Shown: positions 45,758 through 57,090 of the stretch, in pieces
Numbering within the stretch: the stretch's first letter is position 1
Layout: each line of letters starts with the position of its first letter
Origin: Cognatundibacterium griseum
GTDB taxonomy: Bacteria > Pseudomonadota > Gammaproteobacteria > Burkholderiales > Burkholderiaceae_D
Assembly (NCBI RefSeq): GCF_014284195.1
Contig: NZ_JACOGC010000002.1
Coordinates: 62,001-126,000 of the forward strand
Direction: 5' to 3'
DNA length: 64,000 bases
Made by a program: the position numbers and the translations under genes
The notes under the pieces: generated by a model
What the model saw: only the letters and a program-made list of their open reading frames with translations
Database searches by the model: none
Told to the model about the DNA's origin: nothing

Positions 45758-45766
45758 GCAGATCGC

Positions 45767-46444
45767 CTATTGAGCGACATCATTTTTTCGCCCTGCGCCG
45801 GCGTCCGTCTTTTCAGGATTGACGGAGACGGTTTCCGCATTGCTGGCATTGTTCGCAATGGCGGCGGCAGGTGTTTCGGAGCTGCCTTCTTTTTTGCTGC
45901 TGTCTGTATCTGCCGGAATCTGGCTCACATCCAGATAGCGCTCCACCAGATCAAAAAACTGGTTATAAAACTGACCGGTTGGTATCGTTTCGCTGGCGAC
46001 TTTTACCAGCGCATCATCTGTCGAGCCGAAGGGCAGCGATACTGAGCCGATGGCGCTGACGCCGATGCTGGCGGACGTGTTGCTTTTCTTGAGCGAGTAA
46101 CGGTCGCGCACGGCATTGGCAAACACGGTGGTACTGTTGCTGCCCTGGCTGTTGGCAACGCAAACGACATTGAATTCAATTTCTGCATGGACTTCTGCAT
46201 CATGCTGATATTTGCGGCGGCCTTTGATAATCGCGGGTTTCCAGTCGCTGATGACATAACCCTGACTCAATAGCGCGCGCCGTGCTGCTTCACAGGCGGC
46301 TTGTTCGGTGCCGGGAAAGCTGCGCGTAAACACGCCGCTTTCTCCGAATTCCTCATGCTGCAGGGCGGACTGAGGGCGGGTGGTGCTGCAGCCGGCGCAC
46401 AGCAAGGCCAGCAACAACGGGAAAGACAAAAGTCGACGGCTCAT
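45767..46444 (-). CDS. DUF2242-like outer-membrane lipoprotein
   Basis: 225 residues from the ATG at 46444 (MSRRLLSF). The lipobox LLCAGC (about 14-19) gives a lipidated Cys; the next residues Ser-Thr favour the outer membrane. The middle part (about 35-180, with EAARRALLSQGYVISDWKPAIIKG) resembles DUF2242. The tail is Ala/Asn/Ser-rich. The binding site is weak and an earlier start is possible. Function unknown. Confidence 0.78.
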   Translation of the reverse strand: MSRRLLSFPLLLALLCAGCSTTRPQSALQHEEFGESGVFTRSFPGTEQAACEAARRALLSQGYVISDWKPAIIKGRRKYQHDAEVHAEIEFNVVCVANSQGSNSTTVFANAVRDRYSLKKSNTSASIGVSAIGSVSLPFGSTDDALVKVASETIPTGQFYNQFFDLVERYLDVSQIPADTDSSKKEGSSETPAAAIANNASNAETVSVNPEKTDAGAGRKNDVAQ

Positions 46445-46604
46445 TTTCTTTGACTGAATGTTTAATACAGATTGGTCTGATAGTTGGGCTGATGCGGATA
46501 ATGACGCTGAGCAGAAATAACGTTTTGCCAGTGAATCGCGATGACAGCAAAGACGCCCGCAGTTCATTGCGGGAGGGGGCTGTAATCCGGTCAGCTTTGC
46601 CGGA

Positions 46605-46802
46605 TCAGGCCAGTGCTTCCTTCGCAGCTTCTTGCGGCGTCAGCCCGTCGAAAAACAGATCAGTAAACCACTCAATCTGTTCTTCGATATGTGTCTGCGC
46701 CTGATCGCGGGTGGCGCCGCCGGCGACTAAAAAACCTTCGACATCCGTACACCAGGCGATCAGTGCCTCTGTTTCAGGATCAAGATCATTCTTTTTGGCC
46801 AT
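46605..46802 (-). CDS. Small acidic protein of unknown function
   Basis: 65 residues with AAAGGA before the ATG. Acidic and helical (MAKKNDLDPETEALIAWCTD ..., HIEEQIEWFTDLFFDGLTPQEAAKEAL). I do not recognise a family name. The clear binding site, start and compact fold-like pattern support a real gene. Confidence 0.65.
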   Translation of the reverse strand: MAKKNDLDPETEALIAWCTDVEGFLVAGGATRDQAQTHIEEQIEWFTDLFFDGLTPQEAAKEALA

Positions 46803-46892
46803 GGCGTATCCTTTTTTGAAGTTGCAGTGCGTATTTTAGCCTGCCCGAGCACAAGGTGCTGTGACAAGCCTGTTACCGGCATTTTCCCGGGG

Positions 46893-47603
46893 TTAAAAAC
46901 TGCCGGCGAACTGGTAATGTCTGCCGGGATGCCACATCGTCACGCTGGTGGCGATTTTTCCTTGCGAACGCGTTTTTCTCCTTAATACCAGGCAGGCTTC
47001 CTTGATGGAAATATGCAGCATGTCGGCAATCTGTTTCGGCGGCAGTGTGGCTTCGATCAGATAATCCACACCCTGCAGCGGTGCGACGGCGACCAGATAT
47101 TCATTCGGCGTCATCTTGCTGAAATCCTGCACCAGGTAATCCGGCGTCACGCTGGAGTTGACCCAGCGGTCCTCCACCTGTATCGCCACGTCATTTTCAA
47201 AGTGAACGATCACCGAATGAAACAGGCGGTGTCCGGGTTTGACCAGAAATTCTGCCGCAAGTTGCTCATTGGCGCTTTTTTCGCTGAGCTCGTGTAATTC
47301 ACTGCGATGGACGTGTCCGCGGGAGCGGATTTCGTCGGCAATGCTTTTAATCTCGACTAAGGTTGCCTGATATTTTTGTTGCGCAACGTAGGTGCCAGAG
47401 CCCTGAATCCGGTTCAGGATTTGTTCGCTGGTCAGCTCCCGCACGGCGCGGTTGACGGTCATGCGTGACACTGAAAATTGCTCTGCGAGCATGGCTTCCG
47501 AGGGAATCGCCTGACCTTCTTTCCAGGTGCCGGACTGGATTTCCCGCAGCAAATAATCTTTGATCGTCTGAAAGGCGGGGGCGCTGGCTTGGGAGGTGGA
47601 CAC
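46893..47603 (-). CDS. hutC: Histidine utilisation repressor HutC (GntR family)
   Basis: 236 residues from a GTG at 47603 with AGGA 6 bases upstream; the frame extends upstream but that part is not HutC-like. N-terminal winged helix (about 10-75; EAMLAEQFSVSRMTVNRAVRELTSEQIL in parts) and a C-terminal UTRA domain (about 95-236) that senses urocanate. Divergent from hutUHDI, with its operator between them. Confidence 0.94.
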   Translation of the reverse strand: MSTSQASAPAFQTIKDYLLREIQSGTWKEGQAIPSEAMLAEQFSVSRMTVNRAVRELTSEQILNRIQGSGTYVAQQKYQATLVEIKSIADEIRSRGHVHRSELHELSEKSANEQLAAEFLVKPGHRLFHSVIVHFENDVAIQVEDRWVNSSVTPDYLVQDFSKMTPNEYLVAVAPLQGVDYLIEATLPPKQIADMLHISIKEACLVLRRKTRSQGKIATSVTMWHPGRHYQFAGSF

Positions 47604-47716
47604 GTGATTCCTGCTGAAATAAATAAATTCTGAAACTGGCTCACACGGAGCTATAAACGGGCACGGCATCATTTTCTGCATGTACAGAGATGCGCATTGT
47701 CGCATGTAAATTCCGC

Positions 47717-47745
47717 TTGCAAAAGTTGTATATACAACTTAAACT
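47717..47745 (+). promoter_or_regulatory. hutU promoter with HutC operator in the spacer
   Basis: -35 TTGCAA (47717-47722), a 17-base spacer and -10 TAAACT (47740-47745). The perfect 18-bp palindrome AAGTTGTATATACAACTT (47723-47740) fills the spacer and contains TTGTATATACAA, the known HutC-type site. Bound HutC would block RNA polymerase until urocanate appears. Confidence 0.85.
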
Positions 47746-47830
47746 GATCACACAACAATTTACAGCCATACACAGCCATACTCAGCGGGCGGCTGAGGAC
47801 CGGACATTTCACCCTGACAGGAGACAATTC

Positions 47831-49534
47831 ATGACGACCCAATTGCAAAACGATCCACGCTGGGATGCCAGCCGTGTTATTCACGCACCGCATGGTGCCG
47901 AAAAAGTCTGTAAAACCTGGGTGGCTGAGGCTGCCTATCGCATGATTCAGAATAATCTGGATCCGGCCGTTGCTGAAAATCCCAAGCATCTGGTGGTGTA
48001 TGGCGGCATCGGTCGCGCTGCGCGTAACTGGGAGTGCTATGACCAGATACTGGCTTCACTCAAGGCGCTGGAAGCTGATGAAACCCTGTTGATACAGTCC
48101 GGCAAACCGGTAGGCGTATTCCAGACCCATGAAGATGCACCACGTGTGCTGATCGCGAATTCCAATCTGGTGCCGAAATGGGCTAATTGGGAACACTTTA
48201 ATGAACTCGACCGTAAGGGCTTGTTCATGTATGGGCAGATGACCGCAGGCAGCTGGATTTACATCGGCACTCAGGGCATCGTGCAGGGTACTTATGAAAC
48301 CTTCGCCGAAGCCGGACGCCAGCATTACAACGGTGACTGGGGTGGGCGCTGGATACTGACCGCCGGTCTCGGTGGCATGGGTGGCGCGCAGCCGCTGGCG
48401 GCCAGCTTTGCCGGTGCGGTGTCGCTGAATATCGAATGTCAGCAAAGTAGTATCGACTTCCGTCTGCGTACCCGCTATGTCGATAAACAAGCGAAAGACC
48501 TGGACGATGCGCTGGCGCTGATACAGCAGCATTGCGAACGTAAAGAAGCGGTTTCCATCGCCTTGCTCGGCAATGCCGCTGAAATTCTGCCTGAACTGGT
48601 TAAGCGCGCCAAAGCGGGCGGCATGAAACCGGATCTGGTGACCGACCAGACGTCGGCTCATGATCTGATCAATGGCTATCTGCCGATAGGCTGGAGCGTG
48701 CAACAGTGGAAAACCGCCCAGCAAGACCCGGCGCAACATGCGAAGCTGACGGCCGATGCGGCTCAGGCTTGTGCCGTGCATGTACAGGCAATGCTGGACT
48801 TCCACGCGATGGGCATACCTACTGTTGACTATGGCAATAATATCCGCCAGGTCGCATTCGATACCGGTGTCAAAAATGCCTTTGATTTCCCAGGCTTTGT
48901 ACCGGCATATATCCGTCCGCTGTTCTGCGATGGTAAGGGGCCATTCCGCTGGGTGGCTTTGTCGGGTGATCCGGAAGATATCCGTAAAACCGATGCCAAA
49001 ATCAAGGAGCTGTTCCCGCACAATAAAGGTGTGCATAAATGGCTGGACATGGCAGGTGAGCGTATTGCGTTTCAGGGCTTGCCGGCACGTATCTGCTGGC
49101 TGGGTCTGGGCGAGCGTCATATCGCCGGACTGGCATTCAATGAGATGGTCAGAAACGGCGAACTCAAAGCACCGGTGGTGATCGGTCGTGATCATCTCGA
49201 TACCGGTTCGGTCGCCAGCCCGAATCGCGAAACAGAAGGCATGCGCGATGGCACCGATGCCGTCTCTGACTGGCCTTTGCTGAATGCCTTACTGAATACC
49301 GCCGGTGGCGCCAGCTGGGTTTCTTTGCATCACGGTGGCGGCGTTGGTATGGGTTATTCCCAGCATTCCGGTATGGTGATTGTGGCCGACGGTACGGATG
49401 CCGCCGCTAAGCGTCTGGCACGCGTGCTGGTCAACGATTGCGGCTCCGGCGTAATGCGCCATGCGGATGCCGGCTATGAACAGGCCGTCGCTTGCGCCAA
49501 GCGCGAAGGCCTGAATTTGCCCATGATTAAATAA
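47831..49534 (+). CDS. hutU: Urocanate hydratase
   Basis: Converts urocanate to imidazolonepropionate using a tightly bound NAD. 567 residues from the ATG at 47831 (GGAGA upstream); the longer frame covers the operator. [15 protein letters not shown] (about 179-193) is the NAD-binding region and [15 protein letters not shown] (about 501-515) the family signature. Unusually the order is hutU before hutH, as in many Burkholderiales and pseudomonads. Confidence 0.97.
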   Translation: MTTQLQNDPRWDASRVIHAPHGAEKVCKTWVAEAAYRMIQNNLDPAVAENPKHLVVYGGIGRAARNWECYDQILASLKALEADETLLIQSGKPVGVFQTHEDAPRVLIANSNLVPKWANWEHFNELDRKGLFMYGQMTAGSWIYIGTQGIVQGTYETFAEAGRQHYNGDWGGRWILTAGLGGMGGAQPLAASFAGAVSLNIECQQSSIDFRLRTRYVDKQAKDLDDALALIQQHCERKEAVSIALLGNAAEILPELVKRAKAGGMKPDLVTDQTSAHDLINGYLPIGWSVQQWKTAQQDPAQHAKLTADAAQACAVHVQAMLDFHAMGIPTVDYGNNIRQVAFDTGVKNAFDFPGFVPAYIRPLFCDGKGPFRWVALSGDPEDIRKTDAKIKELFPHNKGVHKWLDMAGERIAFQGLPARICWLGLGERHIAGLAFNEMVRNGELKAPVVIGRDHLDTGSVASPNRETEGMRDGTDAVSDWPLLNALLNTAGGASWVSLHHGGGVGMGYSQHSGMVIVADGTDAAAKRLARVLVNDCGSGVMRHADAGYEQAVACAKREGLNLPMIK

Positions 49535-49630
49535 CGGGTTTGACACAGAATACCGATCAACAGATTCGCCGGCACTGAGTGATGTTGAATCAGCATACTC
49601 AGTCAAGCCAGAAAAAAAGAGAGATTAACC

Positions 49631-51172
49631 ATGACTAATTGTTTTGAAATCCAACCGGGCGAGTTCAGCCTGTCCGATTTGCGTGCTATCTGGAACAAGC
49701 CGCAGACCCTGAAGCTGAAGCCATCTGCGTATGCTGCGATTAACGCTTCTGCCGACACCATTAGCCAGATCGTCGCCAAAGGCGATGCGGCTTACGGTAT
49801 CAATACCGGTTTTGGCAAACTGGCCAAGACCCGCATTCCTGATGAACAGCTGGAGTTGCTGCAGCGTAATCTGATTTTGTCACATTCCGTTGGTTCGGGC
49901 GAACTGATCTCGGATGAAGTGGTACGCCTGATCCTGATAATGAAAATCGCCAGTCTGGCACGTGGCGTGTCTGGCATCCGCGCCTCGGTGATCGACACCA
50001 TGATCGCGATGGTCAACGCTGGCATCATGCCGGCGATACCGGTCAAGGGCTCGGTCGGTGCTTCGGGCGATCTGGCGCCTTTGTCGCACATGACGCTGGC
50101 ATTGCTGGGTGAGGGTGAAGTCAGGGTAAACGGACAGTTGCAGCCTGCGCGCGAGGCACTGGACGCTGCAGGTATTACGCCGGTGGTGCTGGCCGCCAAG
50201 GAGGGGCTGGCGCTGATCAATGGTACCCAGGTATCGACCGCACTGGCTTTGCACGGTCTGTTTTTGGCAGAGCGTCTGTTGGAGGCTGCGACGATGACCG
50301 GCGCTTTGTCGGTCGATGCTGCCAAAGGCAGCGATGCGCCGTTTGATGCACGCATTCATAGCAGCCGTGGTCAGCCGGGGCAGATCGCGACTGCTGCGAT
50401 TTACCGTTCGCTGTTGGCAGGCAGTGAAATCCGTCAGTCCCATCTGGTCAATGACGAGCGCGTGCAAGACCCATACTGCCTGCGCTGCCAGCCCCAGGTC
50501 ATGGGCGCCTGTCTGGATATCATCAACAATGCAGCGCGTACTTTGCTGATCGAAGCCAATGCGGTCACCGATAATCCGCTGGTGTTTGTCGAAACCGGCG
50601 AAGTCATTTCCGGCGGTAATTTCCATGCCGAACCGGTCGCGTTTGCGGCCGATACGCTGGCACTTGCGATTGCGGAAATCGGCTCAATTTCCGAGCGCCG
50701 TATTGCGCTGCTGATCGATGCGTCTATCTCTGGTCTGCCGCCTTTCCTGGTGCCATCTTCGGGTCTGAATTCCGGTTTCATGATTGCGCATGTGACTGCT
50801 GCTGCGCTGGCGTCGGAAAACAAATCCCACGCGCATCCATCCAGCGTCGATACGATTCCGACTTCGGCGAATCAGGAGGATCACGTCAGTATGGCGACCT
50901 ATGGCGCGCGCCGTTTGCATGAAATGGCGCATAATACGGCGACCATCGTCGGGATTGAATTACTGGCCGCGGCGCAGGGCGTGGATTTTCATGCACCGCT
51001 GAAGACCTCTGCTATGCTGGGCAGCGTGCATCAGATACTGCGTGAGCAGGTCAGTTTTTACGACAAAGACCGTTTCTTTGCGCCGGACATTGCTGCTGCC
51101 AAAGCGCTGGTGCTGGATGGCACGCTCAGCGCCGGACACAGTCAGTTATTTCAACCGCTTTATCAGGACTGA
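49631..51172 (+). CDS. hutH: Histidine ammonia-lyase
   Basis: Removes ammonia from histidine to give urocanate. 513 residues. [15 protein letters not shown] (about 140-154) contains the Ala-Ser-Gly that forms the MIO cofactor. [10 protein letters not shown] (about 56-65) is also typical. GAGAG precedes the start. It follows hutU and nearly touches hutD. Confidence 0.97.
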   Translation: MTNCFEIQPGEFSLSDLRAIWNKPQTLKLKPSAYAAINASADTISQIVAKGDAAYGINTGFGKLAKTRIPDEQLELLQRNLILSHSVGSGELISDEVVRLILIMKIASLARGVSGIRASVIDTMIAMVNAGIMPAIPVKGSVGASGDLAPLSHMTLALLGEGEVRVNGQLQPAREALDAAGITPVVLAAKEGLALINGTQVSTALALHGLFLAERLLEAATMTGALSVDAAKGSDAPFDARIHSSRGQPGQIATAAIYRSLLAGSEIRQSHLVNDERVQDPYCLRCQPQVMGACLDIINNAARTLLIEANAVTDNPLVFVETGEVISGGNFHAEPVAFAADTLALAIAEIGSISERRIALLIDASISGLPPFLVPSSGLNSGFMIAHVTAAALASENKSHAHPSSVDTIPTSANQEDHVSMATYGARRLHEMAHNTATIVGIELLAAAQGVDFHAPLKTSAMLGSVHQILREQVSFYDKDRFFAPDIAAAKALVLDGTLSAGHSQLFQPLYQD

Positions 51173-51174
51173 AT

Positions 51175-51786
51175 ATGGCATTGACGCACCGCTGGCATAC
51201 CGCAGACTATCAGACCATGCCGTGGAAAAATGGCGGCGGTATCACGACTGAACTGGCGATCTTTCCGGTGGGTGCGCGTCTGGATCATTTTATCTGGCGG
51301 CTCAGTACCGCCAGTGTTCATGCCGATGGTCCGTTCTCTCATTTTCCGCAAATTGACCGCAGCCTCGCAGTACTGGAAGGTGCCGGACTGGTTTTACATG
51401 ACGATGACCCGGCGGTTCCGCCGGTACAACTGACGACAGACAGTGCGCCTTACCGTTTTCAGGGCGAATCATCCATCAGCGCATCACTGCTGGATGGACC
51501 AATCCTTGATCTGAACATGATGACGCACCGTGCCGTGTGTTCGCATTTTATGCGTCAGCTCACCGCGGGTCAGCACGATATTGATGCGGCTGATGCCCAG
51601 CAGGTATTGCTGTACTGTGTGTCCGGCCAGGCAACGCTGGGGCAGGGGCACACCATGTCGCCGGGTGATTTATGTCAGTTTGAAGAAGAAAGAGATGGTC
51701 ATGGTGTGCAGTTCCAGTGCCATGCCACGGAAGATGCTCTGCTGTACCTGATCACCCTCCATTTTTTGAACCGGGGGCAAAGCTGA
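51175..51786 (+). CDS. hutD: HutD/Ves-family cupin-like protein
   Basis: 203 residues, starting 2 bases after hutH. The HutD family start [12 protein letters not shown] (about 18-29) and [19 protein letters not shown] (about 53-71) are present. HutD helps histidine growth in Pseudomonas and may limit hut expression; it binds a small ligand such as formylglutamate. Overlaps hutI by one base. Confidence 0.92.
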   Translation: MALTHRWHTADYQTMPWKNGGGITTELAIFPVGARLDHFIWRLSTASVHADGPFSHFPQIDRSLAVLEGAGLVLHDDDPAVPPVQLTTDSAPYRFQGESSISASLLDGPILDLNMMTHRAVCSHFMRQLTAGQHDIDAADAQQVLLYCVSGQATLGQGHTMSPGDLCQFEEERDGHGVQFQCHATEDALLYLITLHFLNRGQS

Positions 51787-53009
51787 TGATGGTGTGGGAC
51801 AGTTTATGGACCAATGTCCATCTGGCGACAATGCGTAGGGGAGATGGTGGCTCGTACGGCGAAATACCAGACGGTGCACTGGCGATCCGCGACGGCAGAA
51901 TCGCCTGGTTGGGGCGCCGTGCAGAATTGCCTCAGGATTTCCGTGTAAAACAGCATTGCGATGGCGGCGGTGGCTGGATAACGCCGGGGCTGATCGATTG
52001 CCACACGCATCTGGTGTATGGCGGTAATCGCAGCAATGAGTTTGAGGCGCGTCTGAATGGCGTTTCCTATGAAGAGATCGCGCGGCAAGGCGGCGGGATT
52101 TTATCGACAGTCCGGGCAACGCGTGCTGCCAGCGAAGAGGAATTATTGACGGCAGCACTGCCGCGTCTGCGCGCGTTGCTGGCAGAAGGTGTCACAACGC
52201 TTGAGATCAAATCCGGCTACGGGCTGGATCTGGAGACGGAAGCCCGGATTCTGCGGGTTGCGCGGCGTATCGGACGCGAGTTTCCGGTGCGTGTCAGAAC
52301 GACCTTTCTGGGGGCGCATGCCTTACCGCCCGAATATGCGGGCCGTGCTGATGACTATATCCGGGAGGTGTGTGAAGTCATGTTGCCCGCTCTGCTCGGA
52401 GAAGGGCTGGTGGATGCGGTTGATGTTTTTTGCGAAAAAATCGGCTTTACTCCGGCGCAAACCGAGCGTGTTTTTCTGGCAGCGCAGACGGCAGGCATTC
52501 CCGTCAAATTGCATGCGGAGCAATTGTCCGATCAGGGCGGTGCGGCATTGGTCGCGCGTTTCCGGGGATTATCTGCCGATCATCTGGAGCATTTGTCTGC
52601 AGATGGTATCAGCGCCATGGCAGCGCATGGCACGGTTGCGGTGCTGTTGCCCGGTGCTTTTTACTTTTTGCGGGAAACCGTGCTGCCTCCGGTTGCCGCA
52701 TTGCGTGCTGCCGGTGTTCCGGTGGCGCTGGCGACCGACTGCAATCCCGGAACCTCGCCATTGACCTCTCTGTTGCTGACCATGAATATGGGATGCACCT
52801 TATTCCGCATGACACCGATGGAAGCCCTGCAGGGCGTGACCTGCCATGCAGCGCAGGCACTTGGCCTGCAGCAGGAAACCGGTACGCTGGAAACCGGTCA
52901 GGCCGCCGATTTCGTGGTGTGGGACATTACCCGGCCTGCCGACCTCGCGTACCACATCGGCGCCAACTCCTTGCGTCACGTCGTCTTTGCCGGCCAGCCC
53001 CGGCTGTAA
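51786..53009 (+). CDS. hutI: Imidazolonepropionase
   Basis: Opens imidazolonepropionate to N-formimino-glutamate. 407 residues from the ATG at 51786, which overlaps the hutD stop (a second ATG follows). The metal motif [16 protein letters not shown] (about 71-86) and the later [10 protein letters not shown] (about 318-327) are typical. It is the last hut gene here; no hutF or hutG follows. Confidence 0.96.
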   Translation: MMVWDSLWTNVHLATMRRGDGGSYGEIPDGALAIRDGRIAWLGRRAELPQDFRVKQHCDGGGGWITPGLIDCHTHLVYGGNRSNEFEARLNGVSYEEIARQGGGILSTVRATRAASEEELLTAALPRLRALLAEGVTTLEIKSGYGLDLETEARILRVARRIGREFPVRVRTTFLGAHALPPEYAGRADDYIREVCEVMLPALLGEGLVDAVDVFCEKIGFTPAQTERVFLAAQTAGIPVKLHAEQLSDQGGAALVARFRGLSADHLEHLSADGISAMAAHGTVAVLLPGAFYFLRETVLPPVAALRAAGVPVALATDCNPGTSPLTSLLLTMNMGCTLFRMTPMEALQGVTCHAAQALGLQQETGTLETGQAADFVVWDITRPADLAYHIGANSLRHVVFAGQPRL

Positions 53010-53265
53010 ACCGGCAGATTTTTACGGATTTCCGGCAATACCTGCAAGCCTGGCGACCTTATCCGGCTGGCTGTCTTGTTTTTTATCTCATGCCAGCGAC
53101 GTATAATGTCAGTGTGCTTGTGCATCAGCAGAAGCGACGTACGGCAAAACCAACCCGTATTTGGAAATATCAACAGACAAGCGGCCGTTATCTGGCTGGC
53201 AGAGATGTCCCGTGTGATGGCTGTTCTGCGCTTGTCATGTGTTTTTACTCAGGCAGAGGCATATC

Positions 53266-56200
53266 GTGACCACATCCGCACCACAGACACCAGAACCGGT
53301 TCAGCGCAGATACCCGACTGGCAGGGCTGGCCGCTATGTTTTCAGTCTCGCTGGTATCTTGCTGTTGCTGGCCGCCCTGAGCTGGCTGTTTTTACCGGGA
53401 TATGTGCAGCGTCTGGCGACTGAGCAGGTGCAGCAGCAGACCGGACGTAAACTGGAAATCGGGGCAGCACATTTTTCCCCCTTCACACTGGCATTGACGC
53501 TGGAGCAGGTACGATTACTGGAAGCCGACGGAAAGACGCCTGCGCTGACCCTGAACAGCCTGAAATTGAATCTCTCGCTGAGTTCGCTGCTGCATCAGGC
53601 ACTGGTTCTCGATGAACTGCAGCTGGATACACCGGTGCTGCATCTGGTTCGCCAAACGGCAGTGCCGCATGGCAGGTACAATTTCAGCGATATGCTGGAC
53701 AAGGTTGCCGCCACGCCTTCCAGTGGTGCGCCGCTGCGTTTTTCTGTGTCGAATATACAGATCCAGCACGGTGAGATTGTGCTTGACGATGCGGTCCAGC
53801 AGCATCAGTTCAAGATTGAAAACCTCGATATCGGCGTTCCGTTTATTTCCAATTTTCCGAAAGCGGTCAGCAGTTTCGTGGAACCCCGGCTGTCAGCCCG
53901 GATCAATGGTGCGCCATTTGTGCTGAAGGCCAGATCTAAACCGTTCACCGAGCAATTGGAAACCAGTCTTGCGATTGATCTCGAACAATTTGATATCACG
54001 CCATTTCTCGGTTATATCCCGGTTGCCTTGCCGCTGCAAATCGCCAGCACCAAAGTCAGTACCAGGCTTGATCTTAGCTTCAGCCGCAAAAAACAGCAGC
54101 CGGAAATCCTGCTCTCCGGCGATCTGCAGTTAAAGGATGTGGTGCTGAATGATCTGCATTCCCAGCCTTTGTTGAAAATGGCGGATTTGCAGGCAAAAAT
54201 CAAACAGTTCAATCTGCTGACAGCTGCTGCTGAGTTGCAGCAGCTGAGCCTGTCTGCCCCGCAGGTCTGGGTCAGCCTCGATCCGAAACAAGGGCTGAAC
54301 TGGGCGCATCTGCAAACCCCTGCCACCGCACCTCACAAGACAGCCGAAAAAAATCCGGCGCCAGCTGCTGCATTACCACTGGTGCTGGTGCATCAGATAC
54401 AGCTGAAGCAGGGGCAGATCCATTTTTCGGATGCCGTATATGCGCATCCGGCACAGAAACTGGATTTCACAGAAATCGCCTTGCAGACGCAGAATATCTC
54501 GACCGCAAAAGAAGCAGTGCCCTCGCCGTTCAAACTGAGCGTGACCGGTGCAGTTGATGAAAAGCTCCAATTTGACGGCGAGCTGCAAGCGTTCGCCACC
54601 TCGCTGAATGGTCGCCTCGAACTGGCCGCACTGTCGCTGGAGCATTATCAGGCATGGCTGAATCCTTACCTGAATGCGAAGCTGTCGGCAAAACTCGATG
54701 CCAGCTCCCAGATTCATCTGAATCAGGGGCAGTGGCAGTTGCAGGATGTTTCGTTGCGCCTCAGCGATTTCCTGGTCAAGGGAAAAACAGAAGATGGCAG
54801 TGCCGGATTTCACTCGCTGGCACTCGATAAAATGCAGCTGGATAGTGCCAGCAGGCGCATCCAGCTTGATTCTGTGGCGCTGGACGGCATGGCGCTCGAT
54901 ATCCGCCGCAATCAGGCATCCGTGTTCGGTGTACAGAACTGGTTGCGCAGTTCCTCCTCTGCGCCGTCAGCGTCTGCTGCGGCTGGACCTGCAGGAAAAA
55001 ACAATCCTTGGAAAATCAATATCGGCCATGCCGCGCTGAAAAACAGCGATATCCGTTTTGGCGACCAGGCGGTCAGCCCGGTGGTGAAACTCAACCTCAC
55101 CGGCATTGATATGGATGTCGCTCAGTTCAGCAGCGACTTGTCGCGTCAGGCACAGTTTCACTGGCAATCCCGGTTGAACCAGAAAGGCCGGCTTGACCTG
55201 AAGGGCAGCGTCTCTCCGGCATTGCGGCAGATTGGTGTCACGCTGGCGGCGGATAATTTGCCGGTGGCGACGCTGTATCCCTATTTTTCTCAATTCCTGA
55301 ATGTGGAAATTACGCAGGGGGTTGCCAGCGCCAAAGGCAAACTGACAATGAATAACCTCCTCGATTCCGGACGCCAGATTGCGTATGACGGCAACCTGAA
55401 TCTGAATGATTTCCAGATTTTTGAAAATGGGTCAGACGATGATTTTCTGGAGTGGAAAAATATCGGCCTCGAAGGTATTCGCGCCAGACTGGGCACGGCT
55501 CCGCCAATTGTGAGCATCGGCAAGCTGGGACTGAATCATTTCTTTGCCAAAGCCGTGCTGTCGGATCAGGGAAAATTAAATCTGCAGAATATTATCGCCA
55601 GTAAAAAGAGTGATGCAGCGTCCAGTGCCGCACCGGCCAGTACGGTAGTGCCGGCCTCAGCTCCGGTCGTCACACCTGTCACCACAAGCGCGGCAGCGGG
55701 AGTGGCTGCAGCTTCTGCAACGGCAGTGAATGCCGCTAGTGACAAGCCGGTGATCCGTATCGCGCAGACGGTTTTCCGTGACGGAAATGTGAATTTCACC
55801 GATAACTTTATCAAGCCGAATTATCACGCAAACCTGACCGGGATCAGCGGTAATATCGGTATGCTTGCATCGGACGATCCGCAGGCCGCGACGCTGGAAC
55901 TGAATGGAAAAATCGATGATGATGCGCCGGTGCTGATTTCGGGGTCGCTCAATCCGTTGTCTACACCGGTTTCACTGGATATCAAAGGCAGTGCGAACGG
56001 GATCGAACTGACCCGTCTGACCCCCTATGCCACCAAGTACGCCGGTTACCCGATTGAAAAGGGCAAACTGTCGATGCAGGTCAGCTACAAAATCGACCAT
56101 CAGCAGCTCAAGGCTGAAAATAACATTGTGCTGGATCAGCTGACATTTGGGGAAAAAGTCGACAGCCCGACCGCCACCAAGTTGCCGGTGATGCTGGCGG

Positions 56201-56937
56201 TTGCGCTGTTACGGGATAACGACGGCAAAATCAATATCAATCTGCCGATTTCAGGTTCCTTGTCTGATCCGCAGTTTTCTGTCGGCGGTATTATTTTCAA
56301 AGTATTTATCAATCTGATCACCAAGGCCATCACGTCGCCGTTTGCTTTGCTGGGGTCTTTGTTTGGCGGTGGCGAGCAACTGGCTTATCTGGAATTTCCC
56401 CCCGGAATTGCTGAACTGGCACCGGCAGGCAAGGAAAAACTCGATACTCTGGTCAAGGCGCTCAAAAATCGTGACAGCTTACGGCTCGATATTATTGGCC
56501 GGGTAGAGCAGGTTTCGGATACCGAAGGTCTGCGCCGACAGGTTCTGGAAAACCGCCTGCGGGAGGCGAAAGTGCGCGATCTGAACAAAAAAGACCGTCA
56601 CGCCAAAACAGAAGGTGTGATCGTAACAGACGATGAACGGGCAAAATACGTGCAGACTGTTTATGACTCTGAAAAATTTTCCAAACCCCGGAATATGATC
56701 GGCCTTGCCAAGACCTTGCCGACCAAAGAAGCAGAGGCGCTGATTTTGCAAAATATTAAAATCAGCACAGAAGATTTGCGGCTGCTGGCGCAGAAGCGGG
56801 CTGATCTGGTACGTGATTATCTGGAGGATGTGGGCGGGATAAACCGTGAGCGCCTGTTTCTGATTGCACCGAGAATGAATGCCGATGGCATCAAGGATCA
56901 GGGCGCTCCAAACCGGGTGGATTTCTCGCTCAGGTAG
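53266..56937 (+). CDS. DUF748/AsmA-like envelope protein with OmpA-like C-terminus
   Basis: 1223 residues from a GTG at 53266 with GAGG upstream; the frame is open to 53239. An N-terminal membrane helix (about 25-45) is followed by long beta-rich periplasmic repeats of the AsmA/DUF748 type and Ala/Pro-rich linkers (about 345-360 and 780-820). The last part (about 1050-1223) ends RMNADGIKDQGAPNRVDFSL, resembling an OmpA-like fold. AsmA-like proteins are implicated in lipid transport to the outer membrane; the role here is inferred. Single gene. Confidence 0.85.
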   Translation: MTTSAPQTPEPVQRRYPTGRAGRYVFSLAGILLLLAALSWLFLPGYVQRLATEQVQQQTGRKLEIGAAHFSPFTLALTLEQVRLLEADGKTPALTLNSLKLNLSLSSLLHQALVLDELQLDTPVLHLVRQTAVPHGRYNFSDMLDKVAATPSSGAPLRFSVSNIQIQHGEIVLDDAVQQHQFKIENLDIGVPFISNFPKAVSSFVEPRLSARINGAPFVLKARSKPFTEQLETSLAIDLEQFDITPFLGYIPVALPLQIASTKVSTRLDLSFSRKKQQPEILLSGDLQLKDVVLNDLHSQPLLKMADLQAKIKQFNLLTAAAELQQLSLSAPQVWVSLDPKQGLNWAHLQTPATAPHKTAEKNPAPAAALPLVLVHQIQLKQGQIHFSDAVYAHPAQKLDFTEIALQTQNISTAKEAVPSPFKLSVTGAVDEKLQFDGELQAFATSLNGRLELAALSLEHYQAWLNPYLNAKLSAKLDASSQIHLNQGQWQLQDVSLRLSDFLVKGKTEDGSAGFHSLALDKMQLDSASRRIQLDSVALDGMALDIRRNQASVFGVQNWLRSSSSAPSASAAAGPAGKNNPWKINIGHAALKNSDIRFGDQAVSPVVKLNLTGIDMDVAQFSSDLSRQAQFHWQSRLNQKGRLDLKGSVSPALRQIGVTLAADNLPVATLYPYFSQFLNVEITQGVASAKGKLTMNNLLDSGRQIAYDGNLNLNDFQIFENGSDDDFLEWKNIGLEGIRARLGTAPPIVSIGKLGLNHFFAKAVLSDQGKLNLQNIIASKKSDAASSAAPASTVVPASAPVVTPVTTSAAAGVAAASATAVNAASDKPVIRIAQTVFRDGNVNFTDNFIKPNYHANLTGISGNIGMLASDDPQAATLELNGKIDDDAPVLISGSLNPLSTPVSLDIKGSANGIELTRLTPYATKYAGYPIEKGKLSMQVSYKIDHQQLKAENNIVLDQLTFGEKVDSPTATKLPVMLAVALLRDNDGKININLPISGSLSDPQFSVGGIIFKVFINLITKAITSPFALLGSLFGGGEQLAYLEFPPGIAELAPAGKEKLDTLVKALKNRDSLRLDIIGRVEQVSDTEGLRRQVLENRLREAKVRDLNKKDRHAKTEGVIVTDDERAKYVQTVYDSEKFSKPRNMIGLAKTLPTKEAEALILQNIKISTEDLRLLAQKRADLVRDYLEDVGGINRERLFLIAPRMNADGIKDQGAPNRVDFSLR

Positions 56938-57021
56938 CCAGATTGCTGTGGCAGGAAGGGCAAAGTTTTGTATTGTTTGCTACTAAATTTTATGAAAAAT
57001 CAATTTCTGTCTGAGAACCGA

Positions 57022-57050
57022 TTGTTTTGGCTGTCATCTTGAATTATGCT
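57022..57050 (+). promoter_or_regulatory. Promoter of the receiver-diguanylate cyclase operon
   Basis: -35 TTGTTT (57022-57027), 17-base spacer, -10 TATGCT (57045-57050). It implies a leader of about 33 bases with AAGGAA before the ATG at 57091. Confidence 0.6.
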
Positions 57051-57090
57051 GGATTTCAGACAGTGCGAAGACTTTGCTTAAGGAACAGTA

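Noticed and set aside
47690-47830. Longer HutU start upstream of 47831
   Set aside because: It would include the operator and promoter; the ATG at 47831 has a proper binding site and gives the normal length.
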